Assembly: GCA_958510825.1 (NCBI GenBank)
Contig: OY294051.1
Span: 31,437,667-31,501,666, forward strand
Source of the DNA: Brachypterus glaber
Taxonomy: Eukaryota > Arthropoda > Insecta > Coleoptera > Kateretidae
Length of the DNA stretch: 64,000 nt
Direction: 5' to 3'
Part shown: piece by piece, positions 1-12,057 of the stretch
Numbering within the stretch: the stretch's first letter is position 1
Layout: every line of letters begins with the position of its first letter
Notes under the pieces: generated by a model
The model's database searches: none
Told to the model about the DNA's origin: nothing
Seen by the model: the letters and a program-made list of their open reading frames with translations, nothing else
Program-made: the position numbers and the translations under genes

Positions 1-981
1 TGATAATAGAGAAGAAAGAAAAATGCAGTGAGTTTTTTAGTGGGATTAGAGGCCGTAGCTACGCGTAGTCTGGTTCATTAAGTTGTCAAGTTTGCAATCG
101 AAAGGTCGGGTATTTAAGTCCTCGTTAAACGTAACTTTTCTTTAAAAATATATCCTTCTCGCAAACACAGACATGTAGCTAGCCAATATTTGATTTTCAC
201 AGTCTAAAGTTGTAAGGCCCTCGCTTATTGTCAGCCAATAAAGAAAACCAAATTTTGTTTTTAATTTTAAAATAGTTAAGCTTCTAGACCAAGACTTTTG
301 GTTTTGACCAAGACAAAATCCAAGATTTATCTTTATTTGTAAGTAAGTGCTTTATTGTTATTAAGTACAATTTTAGATATAATAAATATTTTACAAAAGT
401 TGTATTTTGGAACACGCTAAGCATAGCTTGTATTGTGTTCCAATTGATTCTATTAATATAATATAATATAACCGCAAATAATATGATAAGTAGGAGAAGA
501 AACAGAGAAGAACATGATGAGTAATTAACGTACTTCTAATATTTAAGGATAAATTTTTTTATTGTTTTCTAGCACAAATTTATTGATTTCGTTTTTAAAA
601 TGATGAAGTTTTTTTAGTTGTTTAATATTCAAGGGCACCTGATTATAAAATTTAGGACCAAGAAAGTTTATAAATCTTTGAGAATTGTTTTTTTTTGTGA
701 TTTTAGTCTTAATATTGATTCATGTTACGAATAAAAAACAACAACATGTATTTTCTTCTATTTTCGGAAGCAGAACTAAAAGTCTTAATTTGATCTTCGT
801 AAACTCAAGGTCTAGTCCCGCGAATCCCCAAAATAGAGGCTATAAGCGTAAAACTATAAATCTCGGAGCTTGTTAAAATAAAAAGAGCTAGCAAAAAGAA
901 CTATCCAAAATCTATTCATGAATTTCTGCAAGAATTCATAAAATATCACTATATTAATATATTTTACTATATATCACTATA
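1..981. other. AT-rich intronic DNA, nothing recognised
   Basis: The only open frame of note (685-876, 63 codons) is AT-rich, low in complexity and resembles nothing I know. Confidence 0.5.
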
Positions 982-985
982 TTAA

Positions 986-1921
986 CCCTTTCAAAGTGAT
1001 TTACCTCTATAGAGGCAAAAAAAGTTCGTGCCATTAATGTGTATTACCGCTATACTGCCTTGCTAAGCTGGAAGCTCCTACCTGTATATGTTAAACCTAT
1101 GTAGATATGACCTTTTAGCTTAGCACGGCAGTATAGCAGCATCTAAAATTATCAGTTTACCATTAGTTTATTTTATATGATTTTGTAACACCACGGGGTT
1201 TTTGGGGTCGCTGATTACGAATCTGATACCAGTTTTCCAAAATTCAAAATGGAGGATCCAATATGTCGGATTATATTTTTTAAAGTTGCTCGGATTTGCT
1301 TGAAACTTGGTACTCGGGGGTTTTTGGGCCGCTGATTACGAATCTGGTGCCAGTTTTCCAAAATTCAAAATGCCGGATCCAATATGGCGGATTGAATTTT
1401 TTTAAGTTTCTCGGAGAATTTAATCCGCCATATTGATAAAGATAAAGTTAAAATCCCCCGTGGATCTAGAAAACTAAATATAGGGTCGTCAGAGTTGTAT
1501 ATACTTAAATACCAAAATTAATACACATAGTATTATATGTAGATATTGAATCCGCTATTTTGAATTACAAGATTCGTAATCAGCGACCCCAAAAACCCCC
1601 GAGTACCAAGTTTCAAGCTAATCCGAGCAACTTTAAAAAATCTAATCCGCCATATTGGATCCACCATTTAGATTTTGAAATACTGGCACTAGATTCGTAA
1701 TCAGCGGCCCCAAAAACCTCCGTGTAACAAGTTTCAAGAAAATCCGAGCAACTAAAAAATCTAATCCGCCATATTGGATCCGCCATTTTGAACGCTAACT
1801 TTTAAATTCTGACCTCGGATTCAGATTCAGATACAATATGATAATATCATGTTTTTGAAAAAAAATTATTTTCAGCACATCTTTGGCACGAAAACTTTAT
1901 TTTCACTGCACTGTGAAGGGG
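986..1921. mobile_element. piggyBac-like non-autonomous element with TTAA duplication
   Basis: The element is flanked by TTAA on both sides (982-985 and 1922-1925). Its ends are imperfect inverted repeats, CCCTTTCAAAGTG on the left and CCCCTTCACAGTGCAGTG read inward from the right. TTAA duplication and CCCT-type termini are the hallmarks of the piggyBac superfamily. At 936 bp with no transposase frame it is non-autonomous. The interior is a palindromic array of a roughly 130-bp unit, described separately. Confidence 0.7.
1195..1795. repeat. Four-unit palindromic array inside the piggyBac-like element
   Basis: Two direct units (about 1195-1320 and 1321-1435) face two inverted units (about 1550-1680 and 1681-1795). 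Each carries the phrase GCTGATTACGAATCTG next to GGGTTTTTGGGG, then GGATCCAATATGGCGGATT or its complement. The mirror arrangement of tandem units would let the transcript fold into a long hairpin. Confidence 0.7.
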
Positions 1922-1925
1922 TTAA

Positions 1926-2493
1926 TATATTTCATGGATTTTATGTGATTTCTCGTTAGAAATCATGTAAATTCCTAATTAATTTCTGTGATTTCTTAAT
2001 AAGTTCTTCATAATTTATGAATCATAAAGTACGTTGTGCCTTCTCATATGAGAAACTTCTCGGAACTTATTTAAATTCTGACATATTTTGACATTGACAG
2101 AACATATTTTTGTATCGAACTTTTTATACTATAGATAAAGTTCTGCTCTATGTTATTTATTAGAATTTATTTTTTTTTATCTTTTTCCTTTTCCTCGTAG
2201 AACGCTATAAATAAATTTAAACATAAATCTTTACATACCTATAAGCTGGATTTCTGGGAAAAGAGGGCGTTAATTTCAAAACAGACCGGAACCCCAGGAT
2301 TCCATTTGTATTCTCGGAAGCATTGTCCAAATATCGTTCTCTTAAAAACGGGTCCAGATACTCTAAAAAACGATTATTTACACTACATCATTCTTCTGTA
2401 CACTTTGGTATGTAGGACAGGGACAAGTTAAAGCTAGATTTGCCACAGTTTCAATAATCTTTAAGAAAGGACGCAACACATACCCTCATTATT
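1926..2493. other. Intronic DNA without recognised features
   Basis: It is AT-rich; I see no coding or repeat structure that I can name. Confidence 0.4.
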
Positions 2494-2496
2494 TAA

Positions 2497-3233
2497 GGGG
2501 CTGTCCATATATTACGTAACGCGCCTGGGTTGGGGGTGTCAGAGAAATTGTTACAGTTTGTGACAGGGGGGGGGTCTAGGTAAACGTTACGTAACGGAAT
2601 TTAGTAAATTTAATGTTTATTTCCTAAGCTTAGCAGATGTATTTTTATTTCAACATAAATTACTATTTAGTGGCCCATAATTCCCTTTTTCACACAAAAA
2701 TTGACGAAACTATGTATATTTAAATAATATTGTAATCAGTAAAAAACTGTTGACATTGACATTAAAAAAAAATCTTACGACCCTGTTCTTGCGTGATCTT
2801 GCCGATGAATCATCGGCGATGATACATTTTCGCGCGGAATGTGTACTTACAGAACACCAAGGTGTGTACTATTTGTGTACCTGTGCATAAACAATATAAG
2901 TGTTATATGTGACACTCAGTGTAAAAAGAGGTACCTAGTATTTTTTCCCTGTGTGATATTGATTATGAATATTTTTTTAAAGTTTGAGTGATTTTTTCGT
3001 GTAAATTTTTTTTAAGGTTATGTTATACTATATTTTAGGTTCATGTTTGTTTTGTCGAGAAAAACGAATCAATAGTGAGAATACAGATAAATTTAAGGCG
3101 AAACAAAATTTTTATATTGTTACGCGTTACACAGGGGGGGAGGGTGTTGGTAAATGTGACAGTTTGTTACACAGGGGGGAGGGGGGGTATTTTTTTTTTG
3201 AAAAATTGCGTTATGTAATATATGGACAGCCCC
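2497..3233. mobile_element. PIF/Harbinger-like MITE, copy 1
   Basis: The inverted ends are GGGGCTGTCCATATATTACG on both sides, flanked by TAA at 2494-2496 and 3234-3236. A 3-bp TWA duplication with G-rich ends is typical of PIF/Harbinger elements. Long G runs lie near both ends and a short dyad, GCCGATGAATCATCGGC, lies in the middle. The open frames at 3020-3295 and 3120-3395 are within or across the element and are not credible genes. A second, inverted copy is at 60234-60945. Confidence 0.7.
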
Positions 3234-3865
3234 TAAATCGATTTTTAAACTATAGGAATAAAATACAGACTTTGAACATTTGGGTCGCAAGATAAATAAT
3301 AGCAAGGGCTTAGGGACTGATCTTGTTTTCCTGGGAATTTTATATCGTGGTTTTAAGATACAACTACAATGTAATTTTCTAACAGATGAAATCATAACAA
3401 AATAGTTCTATCATAAATTATTTATTTATTTAAAGTAATTCATATAAAACATGCAATGTGGTAGTTTGGTAAAACTTTTATATTTAATACGGTTAACCCC
3501 GACAATGTTATACGTACAATGTTATAATAATGTTAATAATAATGTTATAATGTTACAATGTTATATTGTAGAGTCACACTATGTGACAGCGGTTATAGTC
3601 TTTGGCGTGCACAGTTGAAGCCAAATTGGGTTTCTGTTTTAATAACCAACCACAAAAAGAAAAATCGGACAATATACACTGATAGAAGAATAGCGTAATT
3701 AATAACGTACATAATTAGGTTATGGTATACAACAATAAATAGTTGTATATGCGCCAACAATTCAACCTCCGCCATTTTGAATTTTTAAGTTATTGACATT
3801 GATCTACATCAAAATAATCAAAAGAAGTAATTTAACACATTTTTAGAAAGATTGAAGAAAAAATA

Positions 3866-4010
3866 AAATTTTGGACCACCCTAAGGCACGGATTTTTTTT
3901 TATTTTTTTGTTATTTTATTCGAAATCAGCTGTATAAAAAATATTCGTATGCAAAAATTCAGAATTTTATCCCTGTTTTTTTTTCCTGGCCCACTGTGGA
4001 ATATTTCGAT
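3866..4010 (+). repeat. Dispersed repeat with CCACCCTA start, copy 1
   Basis: It begins ACCACCCTAAGGCACGGA and ends near TGGCCCACTGTGG. The same order of phrases (CCACCCTA, CGGAATTTTTTTT, AAATCAGC, TCGTATGCAAAAATT, GCCCAC) appears at 6085-6215 and inverted at 4540-4632. The open frame at 3871-4155 lies over this repeat and is not credible. Confidence 0.55.
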
Positions 4011-4539
4011 TTTCCGGCTGATTCTGGGAGATGTTCCTCATTGGCAATCATCGCCAAAATTTACGGGCTTATTTTCTAACGCATTAAGAAGCCTTCTAGC
4101 CCTACCCGAAAACCCAACTAAAAAAAAAGATTTTTCGACCCAGCCTAGTTCATAACGTATAGCTATAATCACGTAGTTTCTCCCTTTTAATTTCTCTAAA
4201 CAAAATCAAACATACAACTTTATGGCCAATAATAATTTAACTGCTATTTACATTGTATGCATGTATGTTTTGAACAAAAGTTTTTTAAATAATGTGATTT
4301 TATATAAAAACATGAATTTTCAATGGAAATTTTCCATTCCAGTGAAAGGGATCAAAATAAATTATAATCCGCAGGAAAATGTACCAATCCATAATAAAAT
4401 TCTGCATTTGATAAAAACCTTTTTCAACATACATGTTTTATTGTGGAAACGAAAATTGCTATAATAGCGAATAATATTCTAATACTTTACAATTTATTAT
4501 ATTTATTTATTAGCGTATGTCATAATTTCGAAGTAGACC

Positions 4540-4632
4540 CAGTGCAATGTGGGCTGAGAAAAAAAAGATGGACGAAAATCTAAATTTTTGCACACGAGTA
4601 TTTTTGATACCGCTGATTTCCAATATAATAGA
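4540..4632 (-). repeat. Dispersed repeat with CCACCCTA start, inverted copy left of the Penelope fragment
   Basis: It reads GATGGACGAAAATCTAAATT followed by TTTGCACACGAGTATTTTTG, the complement of 6145-6190. With the copy at 6085-6215 it frames the Penelope fragment, which suggests the Penelope sequence inserted into an inverted-repeat element. Confidence 0.55.
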
Positions 4633-4687
4633 GAAATAAAGAACTTTCACTTTCGGGTTTAGACCGTGTTAATGGATTTTCACTTTC

Positions 4688-4724
4688 CGACGTTTCGTCT
4701 CTTACTACTAGAGACATCTTCAGG
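4688..4724 (-). ncRNA. Hammerhead ribozyme-like motif in the Penelope terminal repeat
   Basis: On the minus strand the order is CUGAAGA, a stem GUCUC...GAGAC with a 9-nt loop, GAA, the palindrome ACGU, then C. The flanks can pair as stem I (UCC with GGA, then UUUC with GAAA across an internal loop). This matches the core of type I hammerheads known from Penelope-like elements, where the short palindromic stem III works in dimers. One U between the CUGANGA box and stem II is extra, so activity is uncertain. Confidence 0.6.
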
Positions 4725-4766
4725 GATTAATCTGAAACTAAGTTTCGAATCAACTTGTGTCACTAT

Positions 4767-5468
4767 TTATGACGAGTTGTGGTTATTCACCCGTGACGAG
4801 GTTTTTCCTATCAAAGACTTCCATATTGCAGGTAAGTGGTAACCAGTGTCCCGATTGATATTGTTAGGATGCTTGATGATTTCTATCGATTCCCGTATCT
4901 TCCTTGGCATTTTTCTGTTTTCTGTTAATATTTGTTTTGTTTCAGACAAATTGATTTTATGACCTGTTTCATGTACATGTTCGGCTACTGCCGATAAGGA
5001 AATTTGTTTCTTTCTTATATTGCGCTCATGCTCTTGAAGTCTTGTAGAAATTTTTCTCTTAGTTTCACCTATGTAAACCGTACCACAGGAGCAGGGTATT
5101 TTATATACGCCTTCTGAACTCAGGGGTATTTTGTCTTTTGTTGAAGTCAAACATTGACCTAATTTTTGGTTGGACCGAAATATAGGCTTAATATTTGACT
5201 TCTTCAAAAGTTTACCTATTTTATCCGTGATACCGCTTACATAGGGAAGTATAACTTGTGTCTGTCTGTCATTGTCACTATTGTCCTGTTGTTTGGGTCT
5301 GGGATTTCTGTATTTGTATATGGTCTTATTAATGTCTTTTTTGGTATAACCGTTCATGGTCAAGGCTTTGGTTAGTTTAAGGAGTTCTGTGTCTAGGGAA
5401 TTCTTGTCTGAAATCAATGTCTCTAGTAGTAAGAGACGAAACGTCGGAAAGTGAAAATCCATTAACAC
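4767..5468 (-). pseudogene. Penelope-like element polyprotein C-terminus with GIY-YIG endonuclease
   Basis: The frame has 233 codons. The first 20 or so residues come from the inverted terminal repeat, so the Met start is not the natural one; true element sequence begins near residue 20. Residues 40-118 resemble the linker after the Penelope reverse transcriptase domain. Residues 119-200 are the GIY-YIG nuclease: GVYKIPCSCGTVYIGET with GVY at 120-122 and YIG at 132-134, the active-site Arg at 143 (TRLQEHERN), the H..H..H-type AEHVHETGHK at 162-171 and the catalytic Glu in KIRESIE at 190-196. The nuclease nicks target DNA for reverse transcription. All the key residues are present and the natural stop is kept, but the reverse transcriptase domain is missing, so this copy is dead. 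Confidence 0.85.
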
Positions 5469-6084
5469 GGTCTAAACCCGAAAGTGAAAGTTCTTTATAT
5501 CTTAATGGCCGTGAAAGCTTAAAATCTAAAATAATAGAGAAAAGCTGAAAAAAAAATTCCGCGCTACCAGGGTGGTTCATTTTTTTAATAATTTTTTCGA
5601 TTTTGTTCATATTTGGTAAACAGTCTCTTCTTAGGGATATTAACGTAGACCAATGGTTAAAACACCAAAAATCAAAATGGCGGAGCCAATATGGCGTATC
5701 GGTTTTTAGAATGTTGTCATAATTAGGCGAAATTAAGGCTAGAAAGTAGTCTAAAGTCATCGATTTTAAGTAAAGGACTAAACTTAAAACACTTAATATG
5801 AAAAAGCTTATATGAAAGTTAAAAATACAGTTTTATATCCATTTTAGTTAAAATATTCATTTCAAGGTCGTCAGAATTCCGTGAATTGAATTTTATTTTC
5901 CAGGTATAGGAAATATCTTATATTAGCCCTAGTGATTTCTTAAATTAAAATAAATTAAAGATGTTGGTTTTAAGTATGCAAAAATGCATAAATTATTGAG
6001 TCTGGAAAATGAGGGCAATTTTTGAAATTTAAGATTTTACAGTTTTATTTAAATTTTTAGATTTCAATTACCTTTTTGCATACT

Positions 6085-6215
6085 TAACCACCCTAGTGGC
6101 GCGGAATTTTTTTTTTCAGCTTTTTAACTATCATATTCAAAATCAGCGGTATCTAAAAATTCTCGTATGCAAAAATTTAGATTTTCGTCCATCTTTTTTT
6201 CAGCCCACAGTGCAG
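6085..6215 (+). repeat. Dispersed repeat with CCACCCTA start, right arm
   Basis: It contains CCACCCTAGTGGCGCGGAAT and CTCGTATGCAAAAATTTAGA. Together with 4540-4632 it forms the arms of an inverted repeat of about 1.7 kb. Another inverted end, TTCCGCGCTACCAGGGTGG, lies at 5559-5577. Confidence 0.5.
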
Positions 6216-6363
6216 TGAAGTGTACACTGTACAGGGTGGTCCATTTATCATAACAATCGCCAATATTTTAATTATCCAAAAAAGTTTTCATCAAAAGTTA
6301 TAAGCTTATTGTGCTCCCAACAAAGTGGTGCTATTATATATTATAATAATTATGTATATATTA

Positions 6364-7103
6364 TACAGGATGTCTCAACGAAGCCGACTCGGTCGATATT
6401 TCGTAAAGTATGCACTTTAGAGAACAAGTTTAAAGGGAAAAGTTGTATGGTTTTAAAAAAGGCATATTCTAAAAATATTTTGAAATATACAGGATGGTCC
6501 TCCTGGGTGGGTAACATCTGACTGGAATGCTATACTCTTTATTTACCTATAAAATGTAGAATTTTATTCTACATTTAATAAGCAAATAAAAAATGTAGCA
6601 TTCCATTTAAAAAAAAATAGTTTTTTGTGTTTGAAAATCCAAAAGTTTGAATATTAATTTTGAACGCCCTGTATAAAACATTTTATTTTTTGTACATAAA
6701 GTAATTAGATACACCCTTTTAAGATAAGCCTGCAAAATTTTATTAATTTTTGACAAAAAGTAAAGAAATTAAAGCAGGTTTTATCTCATCACTAAAAATG
6801 CATTTTTTCTCAAAAAAAAAGAAATTAATTTCAAAAACTATAAACAATAGACCCATATAATATGTATGATATTAAAATAAAGGTGTTTTATGACAAGTAA
6901 GATGTCATAATAAAAAATATAGCATTTCGTTTAAAAAAATTAAGTCAGATGTTACCCACCCTAGGAGGACCATCCTGTATATTTCGAAATATTTTTAGAA
7001 TGTGCCTTTTTTAAAACCATACAACTTTTCTCTTTCAAGTTTTTCTCTAAAGTGGATACTTTAATATATATGGACCGAGTCGGCTTCGTTGAGACACCCT
7101 GTA
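6364..7103. mobile_element. Long inverted-repeat element with TACAGGRTGTC ends
   Basis: The ends are TACAGGATGTCTCAACGAAG and, from the right, TACAGGGTGTCTCAACGAAG, flanked by TA. The arms extend about 165 bp and include a second internal pair of ends, TACAGGATGGTCCTCC, which face each other at 6488 and about 6980. That looks like one element inserted in another. It has no coding frame. Confidence 0.7.
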
Positions 7104-7107
7104 TATG

Positions 7108-7957
7108 TATTATATATTAATTAATGTATATAACTTATGGTGTAAGGTCTTAGAAATGCCAAATTTGTTTTTTTAATGGAATATGGACCATACCATTGGT
7201 ATTTTTTTATGCGTTTACGCATCATGCTGTTTTTCAAAAATTAACAAAAAACACATTGTGATAGATTTATGTACAAGGCATTATTTGAGTTATAGAAAAA
7301 TAAATAATATCTTATTTTACCAGTTTTTTTCATATCTTGGCCGTATATGGGTTAATACGTTCAAGTAAATTATAATTTTGGATTCCATAATTTCTTTGCG
7401 AACAGAAAATAAAATTATCAACATTTCAATTCTACTTTTTTGCTCGATATTTCAATTTATTCTTTTATCATCAGATCGTTAGTTCGAATACTGGTTTGGG
7501 ATTTCTTTCATTACCCTAAAATTTGCACCAAAAACCTTACATTCTTCAGTTTTTGTGAGCAGTTTTGGTAATTACCTTTCTTACTTCCAGCTCGATGTGC
7601 CAAAAATCTTTGAGTAAGTTATTTCTATTTCTAATAAATTAAGGTAAGAATTATATTCCGCACATTTTATATACATTTTATGTACATTTTATGTATTTAT
7701 AAGAAACAGATAATCTTAATTCTGAAAAATTTATTTAATTTACCGTTGTATCTTGACCTATATTGTATAAGTAAATAATGAATCTTTTCATAATTCATAA
7801 CACAGAGGGAAAAAATTGCTTTGTACTGGACTAAATGCTGAAAATATGTAAATCATCTAATGATATCTAAAAAGTCCAAACCAATGCATTGCAATGATGA
7901 ACTTTTCATAATATTAAAATTTAATAATGATATTGTATATATCCATATTAAAATATA
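7108..7957. other. AT-rich intronic DNA, nothing recognised
   Basis: I saw no repeat arms or credible coding frame. Confidence 0.4.
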
Positions 7958-8293
7958 TTTATCCAACACATACAGATAATAAGACAATTACCAGCTTTAT
8001 TTTAAATAGATAAACTCAATAATAACCCCCGCGTGGCTTTTACTTTATTGAGTGGATAATTATTTATTTTACCCACTCAACTGTCACTTGTCAAATTATT
8101 TTCTTGTAAATGTCATTAAAATTTTTAATAAAAATATGAATTCCTAAGCTATTTATTGGATAAAACCTTGTATGGCACTCATGGGTAAACCGATATTGCT
8201 CTCTCGAAAATTAACCTGCTTGGCTGACGCCTCGCAGGTTAATTTTCTCATGGGGAATATCTTACTTTACCCACTAGTACCATAAATAACTAT
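7958..8293 (-). mobile_element. ATAGTTATTTATGG family, copy 1
   Basis: This roughly 330-bp dispersed element also occurs at 12545-12870 and 28213-28532. One end is ATAGTTATTTATGGTACTAG; the other is CTGTATGTATTGGATAAAT. Near the first end lies a hairpin whose stem includes GGTTAATTTTC and whose tip is GGCGTCAGCC. The class is unknown; the missing inverted termini argue against a simple MITE. Confidence 0.65.
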
Positions 8294-8419
8294 AACATTT
8301 ATATTTATGTGTATATTTTTATATATTTATTTGTAGCGTGACAAGAACCTGGCGGGACACCCGGTATATTTGATTATTGAACTGTCTAATTTCTTTGTTT
8401 ATTTACTTTATTGCGTATA

Positions 8420-9285
8420 TCTCCAAATAAGGAGGAGGTTAACCTCCTGATAACTGATAATTATCAGTTTGACGTGTGACTTTGTATGTTTTTATTATGT
8501 TTGATCCGGCATAACTTTGGAACGGATGAACGGAATTGGATGAAACTTTTTGCAACTTAAGGAGGGCATTCATGAGATGATCCCGTTTTAATTTGGCTCT
8601 CGGATAATGCCGGGTAAGCCGGATAATTAAGATAAATCTAATAATTTTAACGAAATTTCACTTAAAAACGGCTTAATTTGGTTTAGCCAAACCAAAATTT
8701 TAGAGAAATATCGGATAACTCGGATAAGCCGGATAACTTGATTAAGGGGTCACTTAAATATCACGGCAGGCTAAAATTCTTTTAAATGCCGCTAAACTTG
8801 ATTCTGTGGACCTGTAATATTATTTGTGATTTTACCATAAGGCGTTATTTGATTATTACATAACGCTTAAAGTTTAACAAATATTTTCTTTAGTATTTCG
8901 TTTAAAATAAGGCTATTTGGGAACTTGGGCGCTGAAATAAAAATATTACTAAATTTATTTTTTAGAAATGTATCTTAGTGCGTTGTGACGTCAGCAGCTG
9001 GCCGAGATGGAAGGACAACTATACTTTAGCTTAGATAACGTTACAAATCTTCATGTCCTGTGTCTCTAAAAAGTAAAAAATAAAATCTATTAACAAAAAA
9101 AAAAATGAACAGACTTCTATGTCTCTAAAAAGCAAAAAATAGAAAATAAGTCGGTGCCAATTTCACAGAAAACAATTTAACAACAAAAATATTGTTTAGT
9201 ATTTAATTTAGGGAATGGTGAAATTGGCACCAACTTATTTTTTACTTTTTAGAGTCATAGAGACATTTTTTTTGTTAAAAGGGTA
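8420..9285 (+). mobile_element. Dispersed 0.85-kb repeat, copy 1
   Basis: It shares most of its length with 56195-57050: GGAGGAGGTTA near the start, then GGATGAACGGAATT, GATAATGCCGGGTAA, CTTGATTAAGGGGTCACT and TCTCTAAAAAGTAAAAAATA near the end. An internal hairpin pairs AAGTCGGTGCCAATTTCAC with its complement near 9215-9240. I see no coding frame or clear terminal repeats. Confidence 0.6.
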
Positions 9286-9955
9286 AATCCATGGTAACTG
9301 TCGTTACAGCCGTGGAAAAAATGAAACTTCCTTTTAAATATGTTATTAAATTATTACTTTTTATGAAACACTCTTTAATAATAATAAATAATAATCTTTA
9401 ATAATAATATAATAAAATATTTAAAAGAAAGTTTTTCTGCAGCTGTAACGACAGTTACAATGGATTTACCCAAAAGTTTTTTTTGTTTTTTTTTTTTTGT
9501 ATAAATGGAGAATTTGTTTAAGGTATTTTTTTTACTTAAGCAGGTTCATATTATAAGAAAATAATCCAAAGCAAACCACAATATTATACACAAAATAGTT
9601 CCAATTTTGTCCAACTTTTTAGGCCAAATGACCCTCCGTGTGCTATGCAGTGCATTCATGAGCCAACTTTATATGCTTCGAATATGAAGTTTAAACCGTT
9701 CAAGGATTTTCTTTACAACAGTCGTGGTTACTATGCCGGAAAATTCTTATTAACATTCATTCCAATGCCAATTTTTTCCACGTTTTTCGTATTAAACTAA
9801 GTAAAACACTGCTGGACGTATAAAAATCTTGCAGTATAAGCATTTTTGACAAAGTAGTTGAAAGAGTATAAAACTCTAAATATAAAACAAAAATCTATAT
9901 AACCGGCGCAATTACTATAGATGATTGTGCCTCTCACTTGCACGCACCCTGCGTT

Positions 9956-10487
9956 AAGGCCACTTTACACGGAGCAATTTGAGCGCAAGTTTGGTGCTAT
10001 GCAAGTTTGTTGCAAGAATGATTCAGTCACTGCTCATGCCTTCAGGCAAGTTTGAGGCCATTTTCGTGCCATCAAATTATTTAGAACATGTTCTATTTTT
10101 CGGCGATTTTCACGCAAGTTTTATGGTTATTTTCGTGGTACCAACCTGGAAAAAAAGTTACCAAATCGATTTCATTTTACTAATATAGTAGCAACTGCAC
10201 ATGTTAATAACTATTATTATTATTAATAATAGGTCGGTCTGTCTAACTAAAAAACTTCCTTAAAAAAGCAAATGCTAGGTTATGTTTTTGTCAACAAACG
10301 CAGAGACACGTCAAAATTGTCTGGTTGGCAGCACTGTTTACCTTGCAATATATAGCACCAAACTTGCGTACAACTTGATCCGTAAAAAGACAAATCAATG
10401 TCCAATTGTCCTCATGCTATATCTGGCAGCAAACTTACATAGCATCAAACTTGCGTACAAATTGCTCCGTGTAAAGTGGTCTTTACG
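9956..10487. mobile_element. MITE with CCACTTTACACGGAGCAA ends
   Basis: The inverted ends CCACTTTACACGGAGCAATT are about 80 bp long with mismatches and lie near TTA or TTTA flanks. The two open frames (9979-10188 and 10282-10503) are translations of these arms and not genes. Confidence 0.65.
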
Positions 10488-10904
10488 AAGTTTAAAGCGT
10501 TAAGTTGAAATTATTACTATAGATATTATATTTTGACATTTAATGTGTTTTGCACGTTTAAACTTGAAAGAGAGAAGAAAATACATATATTTGTGACAAA
10601 TATTGTTTTAATTATTACAAATAAAAAGTATAGCAACATACAGGACACGAGTACAGTTTAGTTTTCAGATATAAACTCGGTGGTTTCGATTTAAATAATA
10701 ACATAATCATAAATATATAATATTAATTATAATATTTACTGCTTAAAAATAATAAAATTAGAATTCACAAACAAATGCAATAAATATGCTACTGCCCAAA
10801 TTAAAAAAATAAATTAAATAAATTAGCTTGAACCACTGACCATTGTTAATGGTAATAATTATGAAGTTTAATAATGGCAATTGAGATTATTAATTACTTT
10901 TATC

Positions 10905-11175
10905 CACGGCCGTGATTAAGAGACCTATTAATCACGCCTGTAAAAATAAACCGTTTAAACTATAAAACAGCCGTGGATAAAGTATAGTATTCTACTCGTG
11001 TATAATAGCTATTAATCATTCGGGTGATTAGGCCACTCGCCTATCATTGAATAATATACTATTTTCCACAGCCTTGATTAATAGGCCTATTAATCACGGG
11101 TCTTTAAAAATAAACCGTTTAAAACCCAAAACGGCCGTTGATAAAGTATAGTATTCTACTCGCGTATAATATCTA
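10905..11175 (+). repeat. Two-unit tandem repeat, each unit with a dyad
   Basis: Two units of about 155 bp share CACGGCCGTGATTAAG-like text, a dyad pairing TGATTAATAGG with CCTATTAATCA, AAAATAAACCGTTTAAA, and GATAAAGTATAGTATTCTAC. The second unit is diverged by some 10 per cent by eye. Confidence 0.6.
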
Positions 11176-12057
11176 TATCTAAATTATATATTATTTTGCT
11201 AGTACCCAACTGAATTCTAGGTTTACACCACCAATTAATTCTACATACACAGTGAGGATTCGTTACGGCATTAAACACTACACGTTTTTTATATTTGGAA
11301 GTTTAGTTATAAAATACGACTTGTTAAAAATTCTTAGTGTACCTACATACTTTTAAAGTAAGTTAATTAATATTAATTAACTTACTTATACTTATATATA
11401 AGCGGTAATGAAAAAAATATTCTACTTAACAAATTCTTTAAAACCGGTATTAAGTTTAGAGTTTTAATTTTGTTTTTAACCCATTAAAGTTTTCCAATTA
11501 AATTTTCTAACAGTGTAATTATTTCTACTCATTTTAATTACTTATCCACTCAAAAACTCATCTTTTATTAAAAGTTTTAACGTCTCATGCACTTACTTTA
11601 ATATTTTTGTTTCCGGTGTTTATTTTTTTGTCTACGCTAACTTTTAATCATTTTAACTTTTTTTAAACCCTTTATAGGTCTCTGGTATGGTTAGAATAGT
11701 ATTTAGGGAAATATTACATTATAGATAATAGAATAATAAAACTTAAGTTACAGTGGCGTAACCTAAATCAAAAATTTAGAGGGAGGCAAGTTTAGTATCG
11801 CAAGCTTCCAATAATAAACTGATACATGAAGTTACATTTTCGTAATTTCAACCCATGAATGCTTTTACTTTCAGTTATTTAGGTTATGGAAAGCTGTTTA
11901 ACCAAACTTGGACCGAAGTATACAGTACGTCCAAACCAATTTTTTATATAATCAATTGAATCTGTATTGTATGGGTTTATAGAAAACAAAATTGGTGTAA
12001 ACTAAGATCTTGTATGAATTTGGACACCGGTAGGATGTAAAAGCTAACCAAAAGAGA
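11176..12057. other. AT-rich intronic DNA, nothing recognised
   Basis: A short dyad, AAGTAAGTTAATTAATATTA with its complement, sits at about 11355-11395. Nothing else is notable. Confidence 0.4.

Larger units (their letters stand above)
4640..5500 (-). mobile_element. Penelope-like retroelement, 5'-truncated, with inverted terminal pieces
   Basis: A 3' coding end of a Penelope-like element lies between two copies of the same sequence in opposite orientation (about 4641-4715 and 5423-5497, sharing GAAAGTGAAAATCCATTAAC). Penelope elements often carry such terminal repeats with one inverted, truncated copy at the 5' side. The left copy keeps a hammerhead-like core; the right copy has lost part of it. 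Confidence 0.7.

Noticed and set aside
3020..3395. Overlapping 91-codon frames on both strands
   Set aside because: They are wholly or largely translations of the Harbinger-like MITE arm with its G and C runs.
5377..5760. 127-codon minus-strand frame next to the Penelope fragment
   Set aside because: It crosses the inverted terminal repeat and flanking repeat sequence and shows no known motif.
9979..10503. Two frames that could have been small secreted proteins
   Set aside because: They are translations of the two arms of one MITE, in mirror positions.
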